32,969 nt of DNA. Origin: Pseudobutyrivibrio sp. YE44. GTDB lineage: Bacteria; Bacillota; Clostridia; Lachnospirales; Lachnospiraceae. Positions 16,144 through 24,030 of this stretch are shown here, one piece after another (within the stretch, counting starts at the first letter, position 1; each line of letters starts with the position of its first letter). The translations under genes were made by a program, and so were the position numbers. The stretch is from assembly GCF_900104335.1 (NCBI RefSeq), contig NZ_FMXT01000018.1:1-32969 (forward strand). Reading direction: 5' to 3'. A model generated the notes under the pieces. That model saw nothing but the letters and a program-made list of their open reading frames with translations. It searched no databases and was not told the origin of the DNA.

Positions 16144-16264
16144 TAGAGCGGCCGCAAGAGACTTATATGATTTTAATAATATGATTGACGCAAAGCTGTT
16201 TGATGATTCTGAAATAGTAGCAAGAATAGAGCGTCATCCGATGGCTCTTTGGAAATGTCGATAA
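16106..16264 (+). pseudogene. AbiEii toxin C-terminal relic
   Basis: In the frame one base off the antitoxin, 52 codons read MEIFAAKANALINRAAARDL then YDFNNMIDAKLF..., ending at TAA 16262-16264. The EIFAAK...AL..RAAARDLYD pattern is the conserved C-terminal part of AbiEii nucleotidyltransferases. The N-terminal two thirds with the GGTSL catalytic motif is absent, so a deletion fused this tail to the end of the antitoxin gene. It contains a NotI-like GCGGCCGC. Confidence 0.82.
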
Positions 16265-16305
16265 TACACAAAAAAATATGTTTTTTGATTCTTGAGGAGT
16301 GCGTT

Positions 16306-16965
16306 ATGGGAAATTATTATTCGTATATGCGTATAAGCACCGATACGGAGAAGCAAAACTTCAATAGACAGATTAAAAGTCTGAGTCGCTATGCAAAAGA
16401 GCAGGACATAGAATACCTAGTTGAATTTACAAAAGAGAAGTCTGCTAAGAATTTTACAGAGCGACCACAGTTCCAAAAACTGGATAAGATTCTACAGAAA
16501 GATGATACTGTTGTTTTCAAAGACATCTCTAGATTCACCCGTGAAGCTGAGAATGGCTACATGAAATATATGGAATGGCTGAATCGTGGAATCAATGTTG
16601 TGTTCATTGATAATCCAACTGTGTCCAGCGAGTACATTAAGCAGATGTTGGATGTAGCCCAAGCGCAGGATCTAGTCACACGTACAGCAATGGAAGGAGT
16701 AATCAAATTACTTCTTATTGTAGAGCTGGATAGAGCAGAGCAGCAGCGCTTATACATTTCCAAGGCAATCAAGGATGGTATTGTTGCAAGTAATAAACGC
16801 AGCGGCAGAAAGCAAGGTCAATTTGATAAACTGACACCTGAGCTTAAGGCGGATATTCAAGCATATCTGCATGACCGTTCGATTAAGCAAGTGGATTTGA
16901 TGCGGAAGTATGGGATTTCTAGGAATACGCTGAAGAAGTATGTAGAGAGTGAACAAAAGCACTAG
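16306..16965 (+). CDS. Serine recombinase (resolvase/invertase family)
   Basis: A 219-aa small serine recombinase. The N-terminal catalytic domain starts YYSYMRISTDTEKQNFNRQI, with the nucleophilic Ser in RISTD, and DISRFTREAENGY follows. A C-terminal helix-turn-helix is present (IKQVDLMRKYGISRNTLKKY). It would resolve plasmid multimers, invert DNA or move a cassette. The start at 16306 follows GAGGAG; the frame reaches back to 16249 without a better site. Its 3' end is repeated as a relic at 18622-18675, beyond the AbiE pair. The stop codon is inside a terminator. Confidence 0.92.
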   Translation: MGNYYSYMRISTDTEKQNFNRQIKSLSRYAKEQDIEYLVEFTKEKSAKNFTERPQFQKLDKILQKDDTVVFKDISRFTREAENGYMKYMEWLNRGINVVFIDNPTVSSEYIKQMLDVAQAQDLVTRTAMEGVIKLLLIVELDRAEQQRLYISKAIKDGIVASNKRSGRKQGQFDKLTPELKADIQAYLHDRSIKQVDLMRKYGISRNTLKKYVESEQKH

Positions 16966-16990
16966 GCTACAGTACCTAGTGCTTCTAATT
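16957..16990. terminator. Terminator between convergent resolvase and abiEii genes
   Basis: A perfect 10-bp stem AAGCACTAGG (16957-16966) / CCTAGTGCTT (16975-16984). The resolvase stop TAG is within the stem. Confidence 0.8.
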
Positions 16991-16995
16991 TTAAA

Positions 16996-17901
16996 TTATT
17001 TAAAAATTTTTCTTGTAAATTTTAATACGAAGTCTTTTGTCTCATCATACGATATAGCATCTGTTATCAATTTCAAAGTTGTAAGTTCATAATCAGATTT
17101 ATAAAAATCTTTATCGCAGTATTCTTTGATTAAATCGGGAATACTATATTTAGAATCAGCTGAAGGAGCTATATCATTTTTCATCTGTAATCTGTGTTCA
17201 CGCACCGCTGGAATCAATGCTTTAAATGAATCATCGATTTCAACATGCTGCGCCAATTTATAGATATCATAAAGATGACGAGAATTTCTAGCAGCTTTAC
17301 CTTGAAGATAATAATCACAAGTGGCAAAGATTTTGTCTATTAAAGTTCGCTTTAGCGATTGCACCTGCATAGAAAAAGGTGCTAAATCGTAATCTGCGAT
17401 AAGTTCCGATTCATCATCTTTTAAGGCTTCGTAGATGTAATTACTTAGCAGTTGTTCTTCTGTAGGGAACGCATATGACATGAGCGCGGTTTCAAGTTTC
17501 ACAAAAGGAGTCAAAAATGAGTCCTCAACAATTGATTTGTAGCCATAATCATAGTGGTTGTATTCTTTGTTACTCTCGATGTCATCCCAGTTAAGGATTT
17601 TCAAGCCAAGCTTATCTGCCACGGGTCCAAGAATCTCATATTTTAATTTCTTTCTTCTGGCAACACCTATGTGCTCAGTAAATGTGATATCAATATCCTC
17701 AGAAAAGCGGTCAATTACACCATAGGCTTTAGATAACGAGGTGCCGCCCTTGAAACAAATTGGATAATCGCTTTCTGAAAGTTCTTTAAGAATGATTGTT
17801 ACATAATAGTCTTTTTCAATAATATCCTGCGCCTGTCCAGTTCTCTCAGCAGTGAGAGCGATAACATCTGCAAATAGTTCTTTATCTTCATGCAAGTACA
17901 T
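16996..17901 (-). CDS. AbiEii-family nucleotidyltransferase toxin
   Basis: A 301-aa protein. The nucleotidyltransferase core is clear: FKGGTSLSKAYGVIDRFSED (about residues 49-68), with the catalytic GGTSLSK and the DID aspartates, preceded by EKDYYVT. The conserved C-terminal part includes LIDKIFATCDYYLQGKAARN and HLYDIYKL. AbiEii/MenT-type toxins add nucleotides to tRNA acceptor ends or otherwise block translation, giving abortive infection. It overlaps the antitoxin gene by 14 bp, the standard order (antitoxin first). Appears intact. Confidence 0.93.
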   Translation of the reverse strand: MYLHEDKELFADVIALTAERTGQAQDIIEKDYYVTIILKELSESDYPICFKGGTSLSKAYGVIDRFSEDIDITFTEHIGVARRKKLKYEILGPVADKLGLKILNWDDIESNKEYNHYDYGYKSIVEDSFLTPFVKLETALMSYAFPTEEQLLSNYIYEALKDDESELIADYDLAPFSMQVQSLKRTLIDKIFATCDYYLQGKAARNSRHLYDIYKLAQHVEIDDSFKALIPAVREHRLQMKNDIAPSADSKYSIPDLIKEYCDKDFYKSDYELTTLKLITDAISYDETKDFVLKFTRKIFK

Positions 17902-18511
17902 TGTCTAACCTCAATTCATAATAGTATTTAAATGCTGTAAGCGGATAGTTTCTAATATATTTATCAATATCGCTCCGCTTGATATTATGTGCTTCTATAA
18001 ACTTTATAAAGCACTTTCTAGCTTCTTCATAATCGTAATCCAAATAAGAATCCAATTCTGAAAGAAGATCAAGCATTTGAAGAACATAAACATTGTTTTC
18101 ATCTATTGAAACAATAGGCTTTTTTACGCTAAATTTTCTGCTTCCAATAGTGACTGTCCTAGGAGCAGAATTTGTGTTATTACTTACAATTTCAACTACG
18201 TATGGAACCTGAGTAGAAATACCAAGCTGATTGGCAAAGGTGTTTCCTGCATAGAAGCCATCAATCTTTCCATTCTTCATAATGAATTTGTATTTAGCAA
18301 CAGTATCAGCAGTAGGACCTACAGCAGATTTCAATCTAGTCTTTTTAGGAATGTAATAAATGCCATTGTCATACTTAGCCAACATCCCCTTTTTACAAAG
18401 AGTGGCTAGCTGCTGTGTCAACGCAGGCTTTGAAATAGTTCCATCGTAAATGTCTGAGAAGAAGATTGGTTCCCCTTCTTTATAATGTTCAGTTAAGTAT
18501 GTGTATATCAT
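17888..18511 (-). CDS. AbiEi-like antitoxin (DUF6088 type)
   Basis: A 207-aa antitoxin with an N-terminal winged helix (FFSDIYDGTISKPALTQQLA, TLCKKGMLAKYDNGIYYIP) and a C-terminal domain (GFYAGNTFANQLGISTQVPY, KPIVSIDENNVYVLQMLDLL) typical of DUF6088 proteins paired with AbiEii toxins. It is unlike the AbiEi at 15367 in sequence and length, so this is a second, independent system. It is first in the operon, and its promoter region has repeats suitable for autoregulation. The ribosome binding site is AAGGCGGTG before the ATG. Confidence 0.9.
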   Translation of the reverse strand: MIYTYLTEHYKEGEPIFFSDIYDGTISKPALTQQLATLCKKGMLAKYDNGIYYIPKKTRLKSAVGPTADTVAKYKFIMKNGKIDGFYAGNTFANQLGISTQVPYVVEIVSNNTNSAPRTVTIGSRKFSVKKPIVSIDENNVYVLQMLDLLSELDSYLDYDYEEARKCFIKFIEAHNIKRSDIDKYIRNYPLTAFKYYYELRLDNVLA

Positions 18512-18522
18512 ATAATCACCGC

Positions 18523-18589
18523 CTTAACAAAATGATTTGTTATAAATAATCTGTTAAGTTTATTTTAGCATGGATTACTGAATTGTCAA
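18523..18589 (-). promoter_or_regulatory. Promoter and operator of the AbiE pair
   Basis: On the minus strand, a perfect TTGACA (18584-18589), a 16-bp spacer and TAAAAT (18562-18567). Downstream, between -10 and the start codon, are two direct repeats AAATGATTTGTTA (18530-18542) and AAATAATCTGTTA (18544-18556), enclosed by an inverted repeat CTTAACA/TGTTAAG (18523-18529, 18552-18558). This suits repression by the antitoxin. Confidence 0.65.
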
Positions 18590-18621
18590 TTGAACCATTG
18601 CATGTGTTTAAAGTGTGGAGA

Positions 18622-18675
18622 TATTGGATATCTAGAAATACGCTGAAGAAGTATATTGAAAACGAGAAGAAGTAA
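18622..18675 (+). pseudogene. Relic of a second resolvase 3' end
   Basis: Reads WISRNTLKKYIENEKK then stop, a close copy of the resolvase C-terminus YGISRNTLKKYVESEQKH. The DNA match is 18622-18665 against 16910-16953, including an identical AATACGCTGAAGAAGTAT. Both copies face the same way and flank the AbiE pair, so the AbiE cassette sits between two recombinase tails. Confidence 0.85.
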
Positions 18676-18692
18676 AATTGAATAATTGTTTA

Positions 18693-18732
18693 GAGACTCA
18701 ATTTCTTATTTTATGAGGAGTTGAGTCTTTTT
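18693..18732 (+). terminator. Terminator after the resolvase relic
   Basis: Stem AGACTCAA (18693-18700) / TTGAGTCT (18720-18727), with an inner CTTAT/ATGAG pair, then a run of T. Confidence 0.82.
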
Positions 18733-18749
18733 TATGAGAGAAAAGTGTT

Positions 18750-18770
18750 ATGTACAAAATTATGCACATA
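18750..18770 (+). promoter_or_regulatory. Palindromic operator upstream of the AAA+ gene (copy 1)
   Basis: A 21-bp element with arms ATGTACA and TGCACAT around AAATTA. It is matched at 18 of 21 positions by a second copy at 20892-20912. An extended -10 (TGATACAAT, ending 18784) begins 6 bp downstream, so the element covers the -35 region of the ATPase promoter. Confidence 0.6.
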
Positions 18771-18775
18771 AGCTC

Positions 18776-18784
18776 TGATACAAT
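18776..18784 (+). promoter_or_regulatory. Extended -10 promoter of the AAA+ gene
   Basis: TGATACAAT, about 55 bp before the ATG. No clear -35 box; the palindrome lies in its place. Confidence 0.5.
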
Positions 18785-18840
18785 TTCATATACAAATTAG
18801 GTTAAGTAGTTGTTTTTTCTTAATCGGAGGTTATATTTTT

Positions 18841-20892
18841 ATGCTTTGTTATACTGTAAAGTTTAAACTAACAGCTATTCCAGAAGAATTGGAAAAGGAA
18901 GAGGAGAGAAGGTCTAGTAGAAATACTGCGGATAGAGTTATAAAGAAAATAAACCAATGTATAAATGGGTTAGCAATAAATGGTGAATTCTATTGCTTTG
19001 CATTTAGAAGTAATGAAGAGTCTGTAGATATAGCAGTTTCCTTATGGCCAGATAAAATCACTCTTGCAGATGTAAATAAACAAATTCAAAAGGCACCGAA
19101 CAAAACTAAAGCTTATGTAATAGGCAAAGTGGTGTCAAATCGGGAAATTACTGCAAAATATTTCGTTCATTTACAAGAGGAAGCCGATAATAGAGGATAT
19201 TTTGACCATGGAATACGTCGCTCAGAATATGATTTACAGCTTGATTATTTCGATAATTCTTATTTTAAGATAAACGAATACATAGCAAAAGAAGGATACT
19301 TTTTGCAGAAGGATGCTATTGAGGAGGCAAAAAGTATCATGGCGGATAAGAGTTTGTTAGATGAGATAGAACGTATTTATTCTAGCGATAACGCTTTAAA
19401 GTTTTATGGACATCCTGTGCATTATAAAATTCAGGCAGGCGATCAGCAAACAGCCCTAGTCATCATTGATTTGATGGTTAGAATGCTTCATACGAGACAT
19501 AGGTCGCAAGGTGTAAGAATAAATGTTATCAGTGATTTAAGTGATAGAGCTTTTGACGAAACGGATTTGAAGAAAGTGTTTAAGCAATCGGGCGGAGGTA
19601 TCTTGGTAATTGATGCTCATGGGGATAATTGCTTTACTGGAAATTTTGCAAATAGTTATAAGAGATTAGTAAAGTTCTTAGGTGAATTAGCTACTGAATA
19701 TCATAAAAATACATTATTTTTCTTTTTAGAAGATTTAGCGAATCCTGGATTTTCGAAAGAACTACTGGCAAGAGTTTCAGAGGATCTTGATATTATCGGG
19801 ATTTCTGAGGGTGCAGGAAATAGAGATGAAGCACTCGCATATTTTAGGTTGCTTTCACAGAAAACTGAGTTCGCAGAATTAGTTGACGATTCAATAGATG
19901 ATTATCTTTCTCATAGTAAGAAAGTCTTTAAATGTTTCGATGTACAAAAAGCCTATAACAAATGGTCTAAGGAGATATTGAAGTCTAAAGTATATAGTGC
20001 TTACAGCAATTGCAAAATGGCGAAGATAGTTGAGAAGAAGAAAGGGACTGCATATGAGGAACTTCAGGATATGGTAGGGTTATCTGAAGTGAAGAATTTG
20101 ATTGATAGTATTATAGCCGCCTACAAGGTACAGAAATATCGAGAGACATATGGACTTTGCAAAACAAATATGGCTAGACATATGGTATTTACGGGGAATC
20201 CTGGCTGTGCAAAGACTACTGTTGCAAGGTTGCTAACGGATGTTTTGACAGAAGAAGGGGTCCTTAAGTCTGGTGCATACGTCGAATGTGGACGAAGTGA
20301 TTTGGTTGGACAGTATGTTGGTTGGACCGCACCTGCAGTTGTAGACAAGTTTAAGGAGGCCTCTGGTGGAGTTTTATTCATTGATGAAGCTTATTCGTTA
20401 GTAGAAAAAGATGGATTATACGGCGATGAAGCTATTAATACAATTGTCCAAGAGATGGAGAACCATAGAAATAGCGTGATTGTTATATTCGCGGGTTATC
20501 CAGACAAGATGAAGAAGTTTCTTGATAAGAATGAGGGTTTGAGAAGCCGAATAGCATTTCATTTAGGCTTCCCTGATTATAAACCAGAGGAACTCTTGGA
20601 CATAATGAGGCTCATGTTAAGGGAAAGAGGTCTAAAGGCTGATAAAGAAGCTGAACAGAAATGCCTAAGAATTTTTGAACAGGCTTATCAAATAGAAGAG
20701 TATGGCAATGGAAGGTTTGTGAGAAATCTGGTGGAACGAGCAATTCTGAAACAGGCTCAACGTTTGATGAAACGAAAGAATGCTACCCCAACAAGGGGGC
20801 AAATTATGAGATTAACGGCGGATGATTTTGATGAAACCATAATAGAGAACTTGGATAAGAAGCAAGGTGGAGTTATTGGATTTGCAGTTTGA
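18841..20892 (+). CDS. AAA+ ATPase of the CbbX/SpoVK type with degenerate first module
   Basis: A 683-aa protein. The C-terminal module is a classic CbbX/SpoVK/EccA-like AAA+ domain: Walker A GNPGCAKTT (about 451-459), Walker B GVLFIDEAYS (about 508-517) and an Arg-finger region GLRSRIAFHLGFPDY (about 565-580), then the lid (GNGRFVRNLVERAI). About 185-330 looks like a second AAA module that has lost its active site: HPVHYKIQAGDQQTA where Walker A should be, and GGGILVIDAHGD in place of the acidic Walker B. The N-terminal 180 residues are unknown, rich in charge. The ribosome binding site CGGAGG precedes the ATG. A nuclease gene follows after 113 bp. Related AAA+ proteins are hexameric remodelling motors; here a role in controlling the nuclease is inference. 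Confidence 0.9.
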   Translation: MLCYTVKFKLTAIPEELEKEEERRSSRNTADRVIKKINQCINGLAINGEFYCFAFRSNEESVDIAVSLWPDKITLADVNKQIQKAPNKTKAYVIGKVVSNREITAKYFVHLQEEADNRGYFDHGIRRSEYDLQLDYFDNSYFKINEYIAKEGYFLQKDAIEEAKSIMADKSLLDEIERIYSSDNALKFYGHPVHYKIQAGDQQTALVIIDLMVRMLHTRHRSQGVRINVISDLSDRAFDETDLKKVFKQSGGGILVIDAHGDNCFTGNFANSYKRLVKFLGELATEYHKNTLFFFLEDLANPGFSKELLARVSEDLDIIGISEGAGNRDEALAYFRLLSQKTEFAELVDDSIDDYLSHSKKVFKCFDVQKAYNKWSKEILKSKVYSAYSNCKMAKIVEKKKGTAYEELQDMVGLSEVKNLIDSIIAAYKVQKYRETYGLCKTNMARHMVFTGNPGCAKTTVARLLTDVLTEEGVLKSGAYVECGRSDLVGQYVGWTAPAVVDKFKEASGGVLFIDEAYSLVEKDGLYGDEAINTIVQEMENHRNSVIVIFAGYPDKMKKFLDKNEGLRSRIAFHLGFPDYKPEELLDIMRLMLRERGLKADKEAEQKCLRIFEQAYQIEEYGNGRFVRNLVERAILKQAQRLMKRKNATPTRGQIMRLTADDFDETIIENLDKKQGGVIGFAV

Positions 20893-20912
20893 TGTGCAAA
20901 ATAATGTACATA
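20892..20912 (+). promoter_or_regulatory. Palindromic operator upstream of the nuclease gene (copy 2)
   Basis: Arms ATGTGCA and TGTACAT around AAATAA, 18 of 21 identical to the element at 18750-18770. It begins at the last base of the AAA+ stop codon. A further TATGTAC at 20938-20944 makes an inverted repeat with GTACATA (20906-20912), and a partial third copy lies near 20962. Confidence 0.6.
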
Positions 20913-21005
20913 GAATAGTCACAGCTAGAGTTCATAATATGTACTATATGGGGAATTGATGCATGTACGAATTATTCATAATTAGGTATAGGTAGGAGAA
21001 CAGCT

Positions 21006-22454
21006 ATGGATACATTTACTAATTTGCTTAAAAAGGCTAGTAAATATATTACAGAGTATCAATCCGTTAATGAGATAAGGAAAAATGATTTTAATATCTT
21101 TAGAATCGAACGGATAGATAATAAAGAAGTCCTAATGTGCCGCTTTCTTCGAGAGTTGTTAGATCCAAAAGGAAGTCATGGGCAGGGGGATACTTTTTTA
21201 AAACTATTTATTGAAAATGTACTTAACTATTCGAGGATTGGTGATTCTGATTATAGTAATGCAAGTGTTGTTGCAGAATATCCTATCGATGGATTAAGAA
21301 GAATTGACCTATGCATAATAGCAGGAAGGAAATTTATTCCAATTGAGGTAAAGATATATGCAGATGACCAAGATAATCAATGTAGGGATTATTATGTGTA
21401 TGCCAAAGATAAGGATGAAGACACTAGAATATTTTACTTAACAATTGATGGTCATGAGCCGAGTGAAAGCAGTAAGGGCGAACTGAGGCCTAATGAACAA
21501 TTATGTTGTATATCCTTTGAAAGTGATATTTCTAACTGGTTAAAATCATGCATTGATTTAACAGAAAATGCTGATGTTAAAAGTATATTAAGACAGTATT
21601 TGGATGTGATTCAAGGTTGGTCTAAGCGGGAAGGTACTTGGAATAAAATGAGTGAGAAAGAACAAAAGGATTTAGTTAAAGAAATTTCAAAATCTTCAGC
21701 ATTATTTAATGCTGCATCGACAATAGAACAAGCTATAAAATACGTAAAAATAGAGAAGATGAAAGAAGTTTTTCGGGCTATAGAAAAACATATGGAACGA
21801 TATAGTGATATGGGACTTAAGCTTGTGACATTATATGAGGACCAAACAAAGGAATTCTACGAGAATAACCGGAGGTCTTGGCCAAGTCTTAACTACATTA
21901 TTCCATTATCTAAGTGGGGGATAGATAAAAACATTTCATTCAGAATTGAAATTGAATGGAAGATATATATGGGACTTACGCCTTGGTCTGGGTGCAATAA
22001 TTGGGATGTTCATAAAGAAGATATTATTCAAAGAATAATTGACGACAACGATTTAAGCTTGGCAGGAGCTCACGAAAAAGAAAATGGTAACTGGTATTGG
22101 TGGAAATACTTAAACGAAGAAACCGCTGTTAATTTTAGATACACCAATAATGATGAATATTATTCTTTGTATGATGAAGAAGATTTCGCAAAGTATATTG
22201 AGGGTATATGTTCTGATATAGATAGTTATTTCGGAAAACTAAAACATATATTGGAGGTATGTTGTGACAAAAAAATACTTAAAGATAGCATTGGCATACG
22301 TGGGAGTTATAGTTGGCGCAGGCCTTTCTTCAGGACAGGATTTGATGCAGTACTTCGTGAGTTTTGGAAAGCAGGGAATTATAGGTGTAATTCTTCTTGC
22401 AGTTTTAAATATAGTTTTTGGAAAAATCATTGTTACATTGGGGTGTTATTATGA
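21006..22454 (+). CDS. PD-(D/E)XK nuclease superfamily protein
   Basis: A 482-aa frame. The N-terminal 200 residues match the PDDEXK_4-type layout: FLRELLDPKGSHGQGDTFLK (about 48-67), then the catalytic core GLRRIDLCIIAGRKFIPIEV followed by K, with Asp near 100, Glu near 114 and Lys near 116. The rest is helical, followed by a Trp/Tyr-rich region (WYWWKYLNEETAVNFRY). The last 63 codons overlap the next gene out of frame and read like a frame shadow, so the original stop was probably lost near 22260; the natural end would be near YFGKLKHILEV. The ribosome binding site TAGGAGA precedes the ATG. Paired with the AAA+ gene; likely DNA cleavage in defence, by inference. Confidence 0.85.
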   Translation: MDTFTNLLKKASKYITEYQSVNEIRKNDFNIFRIERIDNKEVLMCRFLRELLDPKGSHGQGDTFLKLFIENVLNYSRIGDSDYSNASVVAEYPIDGLRRIDLCIIAGRKFIPIEVKIYADDQDNQCRDYYVYAKDKDEDTRIFYLTIDGHEPSESSKGELRPNEQLCCISFESDISNWLKSCIDLTENADVKSILRQYLDVIQGWSKREGTWNKMSEKEQKDLVKEISKSSALFNAASTIEQAIKYVKIEKMKEVFRAIEKHMERYSDMGLKLVTLYEDQTKEFYENNRRSWPSLNYIIPLSKWGIDKNISFRIEIEWKIYMGLTPWSGCNNWDVHKEDIIQRIIDDNDLSLAGAHEKENGNWYWWKYLNEETAVNFRYTNNDEYYSLYDEEDFAKYIEGICSDIDSYFGKLKHILEVCCDKKILKDSIGIRGSYSWRRPFFRTGFDAVLREFWKAGNYRCNSSCSFKYSFWKNHCYIGVLL

Positions 22455-23499
22455 TTCGGATAGTCACCAGGATGTCTTAGAACAGGTGGCGCATCCTATT
22501 ATTACAAAAATCATAGATTACACGTTGATTGTGTCTGGCTTTATCATTTTTTTCGTAATGATTGCAGGCGCAGGTGCAAATCTTCATCAGCAGTTTGATT
22601 TTCCAAACTGGTTAGGTGCGCTTGTTTGTGCATTGTTAGTTATTATTGTTTCATTTATGGACTTTGATAAAATTACATCTGTACTTGGAATATTTACTCC
22701 AATAATCATAGTTATGATTGTTGCAATCACTGCATATACTTACATTGGCCATAGCTATGATTGGAACAATATATATAGAGTAGCAGGAGAGCTTCCAGCT
22801 CCAATGCCAAAAGTAATTTTTTCAGCAATTAATTACTACTCACTTTGTGCCGTGACAGGAGTATCTATGGCATTTGTGCTTGGTGGCTCGGTAGTACGAA
22901 TAGGTGTTGCGGAAAAGGGCGGTGCTATAGGTGGAGCGTTAATTGGTGTGATAGTATTATGTGCTTATGGTGCTCTTTTGGCTAATGTGGAAAGTATTTC
23001 TAACGCAGAAATACCAATGTTGGCAATAGTGGCAAGTATAAATCCTGTTTTTGCACATATCTATACTTTTACAATATTTGCGTTGATCTTTAATACAGCT
23101 TTTAGCTTAAGCTATGCCTTGGCAAAGAGACTATCAGGAAATGATAATAAAAAGCTTCATATTATTTTGATTACAGTAGTGGTTGCTGGGTATCTGTGCA
23201 GCTTCGCAGGCTTTAAAAAGCTGGTATCATTGATGTACCCAGTTTTAGGCTATATAGGTATACTTCTTTTGGGCGTACTTCTTGTAGCATGGATTCGAGA
23301 AAAACAAAATATCATGAAAGAAAAAATGCTTCGTAGAAAGATGATTGCTGTAGAGAAGAAGAAATATGATGAAGATCAGGAATATACATTAAAGGATAAA
23401 AAGCTATTTAAGAAGCTTGCAGAGGAATCAGTGCTTGATGCTTCCGATATAAAACAAGAAGTGAAGGATGTTGTAAAGGAAGAACAGGATAATAATTAA
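22264..23499 (+). CDS. YkvI-like membrane protein, LeuT/APC-like transporter fold
   Basis: A 411-aa polytopic membrane protein with about ten hydrophobic helices. The start (IALAYVGVIVGAGLSSGQDL) has the glycine-rich unwound helix typical of the YkvI group and APC/LeuT-fold carriers. The C-terminal 70 residues are a charged cytoplasmic tail (KKYDEDQEYTLKDKKLFKK). Substrate unknown. The start is GTG at 22264: GGAGG lies 6 bp upstream. It overlaps the preceding nuclease frame by 191 bp, which is unusual, and the function looks unrelated, so it is probably the neighbour at the island boundary. Confidence 0.85.
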   Translation: MTKKYLKIALAYVGVIVGAGLSSGQDLMQYFVSFGKQGIIGVILLAVLNIVFGKIIVTLGCYYDSDSHQDVLEQVAHPIITKIIDYTLIVSGFIIFFVMIAGAGANLHQQFDFPNWLGALVCALLVIIVSFMDFDKITSVLGIFTPIIIVMIVAITAYTYIGHSYDWNNIYRVAGELPAPMPKVIFSAINYYSLCAVTGVSMAFVLGGSVVRIGVAEKGGAIGGALIGVIVLCAYGALLANVESISNAEIPMLAIVASINPVFAHIYTFTIFALIFNTAFSLSYALAKRLSGNDNKKLHIILITVVVAGYLCSFAGFKKLVSLMYPVLGYIGILLLGVLLVAWIREKQNIMKEKMLRRKMIAVEKKKYDEDQEYTLKDKKLFKKLAEESVLDASDIKQEVKDVVKEEQDNN

Positions 23500-23504
23500 A
23501 GGAG

Positions 23505-23545
23505 TAGCCCCCATAAGTAATAATAATTACATGGGGGCTATATTT
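23505..23545 (+). terminator. Terminator after the YkvI-like gene
   Basis: A 10-bp stem TAGCCCCCAT (23505-23514) / ATGGGGGCTA (23531-23540), followed by TATTT. Confidence 0.8.
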
Positions 23546-23555
23546 AAAAGAAGAA

Positions 23556-23645
23556 TTAGAAGCTTGGATTATGAAATACTTTTCTATAATGTGCGGGTGT
23601 TTGACCAACGTACTTTCTAAACTGCCGATCCTTCGCCATTTCCAG
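23556..23645 (-). pseudogene. AraC-family regulator C-terminal relic
   Basis: On the minus strand the frame reads EMAKDRQFRKYVGQTPAHYR then KVFHNPSF and stop (stop at 23556-23558). FRKYVGQTPAHYRK is the end of the AraC/XylS DNA-binding domain. A stop codon lies immediately upstream in frame and the first helix-turn-helix is missing. Only about 29 codons survive. Confidence 0.75.
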
Positions 23646-23652
23646 CACTTAG

Positions 23653-23704
23653 CCAAATACAAGTATTTGGAAAGGATATAAAGTAAGGCTATCTTCGGAT
23701 AGCC
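23653..23704 (+). other. Two hairpins between gene relics
   Basis: CCAAATAC-AA-GTATTTGG (23653-23670) and GGCTATC-TTCG-GATAGCC (23687-23704), the latter with a stable UUCG tetraloop. No T run follows directly, so they are not clear terminators. Confidence 0.55.
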
Positions 23705-23730
23705 ATCTGAATCCTTCTTATTTTTCTTAA

Positions 23731-24030
23731 ACTATTTTATTTCCTCAAGTTTTCATCGAAAATTGCAGACACAAACTAAGCCATAATCATTATGGCAAAA
23801 TAAATCACCAAAAATGTTTCATAAATGATTCGCCACGCATTATTTATTTAGCTAAAAATGAAATATACGCACGCCACGGATATATTTTTTCAGATTCAGA
23901 TTTAAATAATTATTTTATGTCCCAGCTCTGGTATATACCAGAGATAGCGCCAGCAGATTTTGACGACTCTGTTTTTAATGAGTATGAAAAGGCTAATTTA
24001 CAGTTACTATCTCAATTAGATAAGCACTAA
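23731..24030 (+). pseudogene. YARHG-domain protein relic
   Basis: An open frame without a start codon ends at TAA 24028-24030. It reads IIYLAKNEIYARHGYIFSDS then DLNNYFMSQLWYIPE...FDDSVFNEYEKANLQLL, which is the YARHG domain, usually at the C-terminus of secreted or membrane-anchored proteins. There is no ribosome binding site or signal peptide, so only the 3' end of a gene is left. The rest of 23540-24245 holds an AraC relic, hairpins and the promoter of the next gene. Confidence 0.82.

Noticed and set aside
23408-23662. 84-codon minus-strand frame
   Set aside because: It crosses a terminator and the end of the YkvI-like gene. The meaningful signal here is the AraC C-terminal relic in another frame.
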